Below, in pieces: positions 47,630-49,702 of a stretch of 49,702 bases of DNA. The translations under genes and the position numbers were made by a program. A model generated the notes under the pieces. It made no database searches, was not told the DNA's origin, and saw only the letters and a list, made by a program, of their open reading frames with translations. Origin of the DNA: Alitiscatomonas aceti. Its GTDB lineage: Bacteria; Bacillota; Clostridia; Lachnospirales; Lachnospiraceae. Where the stretch lies: contig NZ_JAOQJF010000025.1 of the NCBI RefSeq assembly GCF_025567195.1, positions 1 through 49,702 on the forward strand, in the 5' to 3' direction. Each line of letters starts with the position of its first letter. Within the stretch, counting starts at the first letter, position 1.

Positions 47630-48460
47630 ATGAAGATCAGGCTGATCGCAACCGATATGGACGGGACGTTCCTGGATGATGAGAAACAGATACCGGAGGC
47701 AAACTGGCAGGCTCTTCTGGCATGTGCGGCCAGAGGGATCCAGATCGTACCGGCCACTGGGCGCACGGTACGGGGGATCCCCGACAGGATCCGGACGCTT
47801 CCGGGAGTCCGCTATGCCATAACCACCAATGGAGCCGTGGTGGCGGATCTGAAAGAGGACCGGATCATCAGCACCTGCCGGATCCCGGTGGATACTGCTT
47901 TGCGGGTACTGGAAATGGCCAGAGACAGCGGTGATGACATCATGTATGATGCCTATATGGACGGCATAGGCTGTACGACCCAGTATTTTTATGATCACGC
48001 AGAACGGTATGCAGTTTCTGCCGGAGTGGCGGCGCTCATACGGAAGACCCGCCGGGTGGTTCCAGATAATATCCGGTATGTAAAGGAAATGGGGAAGGAG
48101 ATCGATAAGATCAACATGTTTTTTACGGACATGGAAGCCAGAAAGAGGATGCGTGTTTCCCTTGGGCAGATTCCAGGGATCCTGGTGACATCCTCGATCC
48201 CCAATAACCTGGAGATCAATGCGGCAGGCGCGGATAAAGGGAGCGCTCTTCTCAGACTGGCGGAATTTCTCGGTATCGGCAGGGAGGAGACCATGGCCTT
48301 TGGGGACGGAGAAAATGATCTGTCCATGCTCCGGGCAGCCGGTCTGGGGGTTGCCATGGAAAATGGAGAGGAGCAGGTGAAGCAGGCGGCGGATTTTGTG
48401 ACTGTTTCCAACAACGATGCAGGCGTAGCCAGTGCGATCCGAAAATTTGTGCTTGAGTGA
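47630..48460 (+). CDS. HAD superfamily (Cof-type) hydrolase
   Basis: 276 residues. Motif I is ATDMDGTFLD with the nucleophile Asp, motif II lies in VPATGRTVRG, motif III at the conserved lysine near KGSALL, and motif IV is AFGDGENDLSML. The large cap (about residues 90-190) makes it a Cof-type sugar-phosphate or flavin-related phosphatase; the substrate is unknown. GGAGAGTGGAGA precedes the ATG. Confidence 0.9.
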   Translation: MKIRLIATDMDGTFLDDEKQIPEANWQALLACAARGIQIVPATGRTVRGIPDRIRTLPGVRYAITTNGAVVADLKEDRIISTCRIPVDTALRVLEMARDSGDDIMYDAYMDGIGCTTQYFYDHAERYAVSAGVAALIRKTRRVVPDNIRYVKEMGKEIDKINMFFTDMEARKRMRVSLGQIPGILVTSSIPNNLEINAAGADKGSALLRLAEFLGIGREETMAFGDGENDLSMLRAAGLGVAMENGEEQVKQAADFVTVSNNDAGVASAIRKFVLE

Positions 48461-48471
48461 GGAGATGGAAG

Positions 48472-49233
48472 ATGATGGAAGGAGTCTCTGGATTCTCCGG
48501 CCACTGGCTGGAGATCCTGGCAGCGGTATATCTGGTGGGAATGGTGCTGTATGGCCATTACAGAGGGTTTATACGGCTGTGTGTGTCAGCGCTGGCCCTG
48601 GTGATCAGCCTTGTGACAGTGCGGGTGGCCCTGCCATACGTGACAGAGTGGCTTAAAAACGATACGCCGGTCTATGAGTCCATCCGTCAGGGGATGGCGG
48701 ATGCAGTCGGCTTGGATGGGATTTTGGACGGTGTGCTGGATATCGGAGAAGGAACCGGCGGGAATGGAGCCGGAATTGGAGAGAGGAGGACCATCGAAGA
48801 GCTGAAGCTGCCAGAGCAGATGAAGAGGATCCTGATCGAAAATAATAATAGAGAAGTGTATCAGATGCTGGGTGTGGAGCAGTTTGGAGATTACGTGGGC
48901 GGATACCTGGCTGATACGGTCATTAAAGCGGCGGCCTCGATCCTGCTGTTTGCAGTGGTATTTATATTGCTTCATATTGTGGCAGCCTGGCTGGATCTGA
49001 TCGCAAGGCTTCCTATAATAAAAGGACTCAACCAGATCGCCGGAGCTGTACTGGGAGGCGTGGAGGGCCTTATGTTTTTATGGATCGTCTGCCTGGTACT
49101 TACTGCGCTGTCTGGGACGGATTTTGGAGCGGCAGCCATGGGGCAGGTGGCGGCAAGCCCGTGGCTGTCCTGGCTGTACGACCATAATGTGATCTCATAT
49201 TTTATTCTGGGCCTGGTAAAGGGCATGCTGTAA
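48472..49233 (+). CDS. CvpA-like membrane protein
   Basis: 253 residues with four to five membrane segments. The first half has YLVGMVLYGHYRGFIRLCVSALALVIS, the CvpA-type G-x-x-R-G-F/L motif. An 80-residue soluble stretch follows, then three helices (AAASILLFAVVFILLHIVAAW, IAGAVLGGVEGLMFLWIVCLVL). E. coli CvpA is linked to colicin V export and purF operons, but the family role in Firmicutes is unclear. The start follows GAGGAG; the frame to 48457 overlaps the previous gene. Confidence 0.78.
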   Translation: MMEGVSGFSGHWLEILAAVYLVGMVLYGHYRGFIRLCVSALALVISLVTVRVALPYVTEWLKNDTPVYESIRQGMADAVGLDGILDGVLDIGEGTGGNGAGIGERRTIEELKLPEQMKRILIENNNREVYQMLGVEQFGDYVGGYLADTVIKAAASILLFAVVFILLHIVAAWLDLIARLPIIKGLNQIAGAVLGGVEGLMFLWIVCLVLTALSGTDFGAAAMGQVAASPWLSWLYDHNVISYFILGLVKGML

Positions 49234-49237
49234 AAAA

Positions 49238-49275
49238 TGATCCCAGGGCCGAAAATCTTTTCGGCCCTGGGATCA
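49238..49275 (+). terminator. Long perfect hairpin after the CvpA-like gene
   Basis: TGATCCCAGGGCCGAAAA and its complement TTTTCGGCCCTGGGATCA form an 18-bp perfect repeat with only two bases between (a realistic loop is larger). No T run follows, so it may protect the 3' end or terminate with help. It closes the last transcript before the rRNA leader. Confidence 0.6.
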
Positions 49276-49449
49276 AATTGTATGACTGCAATACACAATT
49301 TTCATAGAATGACCATAGGAAAAGGTAAAAAAAGAAGTGAGGACTTTTAGAAGATAACCACAAAATATAGATAAAACAAGGAAAAAAAGTCGTATCTTGT
49401 GATTGGTAAAAAGCAGGAAAAATTGTTCTAAAAAATAACACAAATTTGC

Positions 49450-49478
49450 TTGACATTCCTGGAAGAACATGGTATATT
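49450..49478 (+). promoter_or_regulatory. rRNA operon promoter P1
   Basis: TTGACA (49450-49455), a 17-base spacer and TATATT (49473-49478). Confidence 0.8.
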
Positions 49479-49482
49479 AAAA

Positions 49483-49522
49483 CTCCGATGAGGGACAGAC
49501 CTCACGGAGCTGTTACTTTTTT
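49483..49522 (+). promoter_or_regulatory. Hairpin with T run between the two rRNA promoters
   Basis: CTCCG-A-TGAGG pairs with CCTCACGGAG (one bulged A) over a six-base loop, and TTTTTT follows after seven bases. It lies in the P1 transcript only and could reduce P1 output. Confidence 0.4.
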
Positions 49523-49590
49523 CGTTCGATGTTGAGTGATATCGACAAAAATTCCTGAAAAAAAGGAAAAATAAAAAAATGAAAAAAGTT

Positions 49591-49619
49591 GTTGACAAAC
49601 GGCGAACAACATGATATAC
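49591..49619 (+). promoter_or_regulatory. rRNA operon promoter P2
   Basis: TTGACA (49591-49596), a 17-base spacer and TATACT (49614-49619). Near-consensus and stronger looking than P1. Confidence 0.85.
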
Positions 49620-49623
49620 TATC

Positions 49624-49702
49624 TAAGCTGTCGCTGAGAAAGACAAGAACAGCACAGAACCTTGAAAACTGAACAGTATGTAAAACCCTGAAAATTCTTA
49701 TA
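49624..49702 (+). other. Start of the rRNA operon leader (16S gene outside the window)
   Basis: The sequence after P2 (GCTGTCGCTGAGAAAGACAA and ACCTTGAAAACTGAACAG) is the antitermination/processing leader found ahead of rRNA genes in Firmicutes. No 16S sequence is yet reached at 49702. Confidence 0.65.

Noticed and set aside
1..49702. CRISPR arrays and tRNA genes
   Set aside because: No regularly spaced repeats and no cloverleaf with a TTCGA-type T-loop and acceptor stem were seen.

Overview
This 49.7 kb window reads as chromosome of a Gram-positive anaerobe of the class Clostridia, most likely a Lachnospiraceae (Clostridium cluster XIVa) gut organism. Evidence: AGGAGG ribosome binding sites throughout, the gene order tadA - SRP RNA - dnaX - ybaB - recR, a large (Alu-domain) bacterial SRP RNA, several Clostridia-specific families (PPi-type phosphofructokinase, YHYH surface protein, choline-binding-type repeats) and no aerobic respiration genes. 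The window ends in a two-promoter leader typical of an rRNA operon, with the 16S gene just outside.

Layout. 1-7.2 kb: the end of an apparent insertion sequence abuts a 5'-truncated cell-wall-binding protein gene. Then come an orphan two-TM sensor-like protein, a YitT transporter-like protein behind an attenuator-like leader, a nitroreductase, a MarR regulator and a PPi-type phosphofructokinase. 7.2-16.4 kb: what I consider the most interesting part, an apparently self-contained sigma-54 regulon. An NhaC-family antiporter (minus strand) and a four-gene operon (plus strand: SDR dehydrogenase, GcvPA-like, GcvPB-like, AcoX/NAD-kinase-like) lie on either side of a sigma-54 activator gene. Both targets have a textbook GG-N10-GC (-24/-12) promoter with arrays of TGACA repeats upstream. 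The P-protein pair has no H, T or L glycine-cleavage partner nearby and has changed signature motifs, so its substrate may not be glycine.

16.5-20.7 kb: a YHYH surface protein and a GNAT acetyltransferase. An AT-rich cassette of small secreted proteins follows, one apparently broken by an in-frame stop, bracketed by two nearly identical terminator hairpins. 20.8-33.6 kb: a potassium-homeostasis island with small membrane proteins, KdpF-A-B-C, a KdpD that lacks its kinase domain, KtrB/KtrA-type uptake, then a second, full-length KdpD and KdpE with their own promoter. 33.7-41 kb: malic enzyme, a proline-rich DUF6128-like protein behind a hairpin holding its ribosome binding site, an NrdG-like radical SAM activase, a small membrane protein, TadA, and two tandem amidohydrolases, the second of which has lost every metal ligand.

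41-49.7 kb: SRP RNA with a near-consensus promoter, a second phosphofructokinase whose active-site signature differs from the first, DnaX, YbaB, RecR, a TPR/coiled-coil protein, a HAD phosphatase, a CvpA-like protein and the rRNA operon leader. I saw no CRISPR array and no tRNA gene. All functional calls are from reading motifs and gene order; no database search was run.
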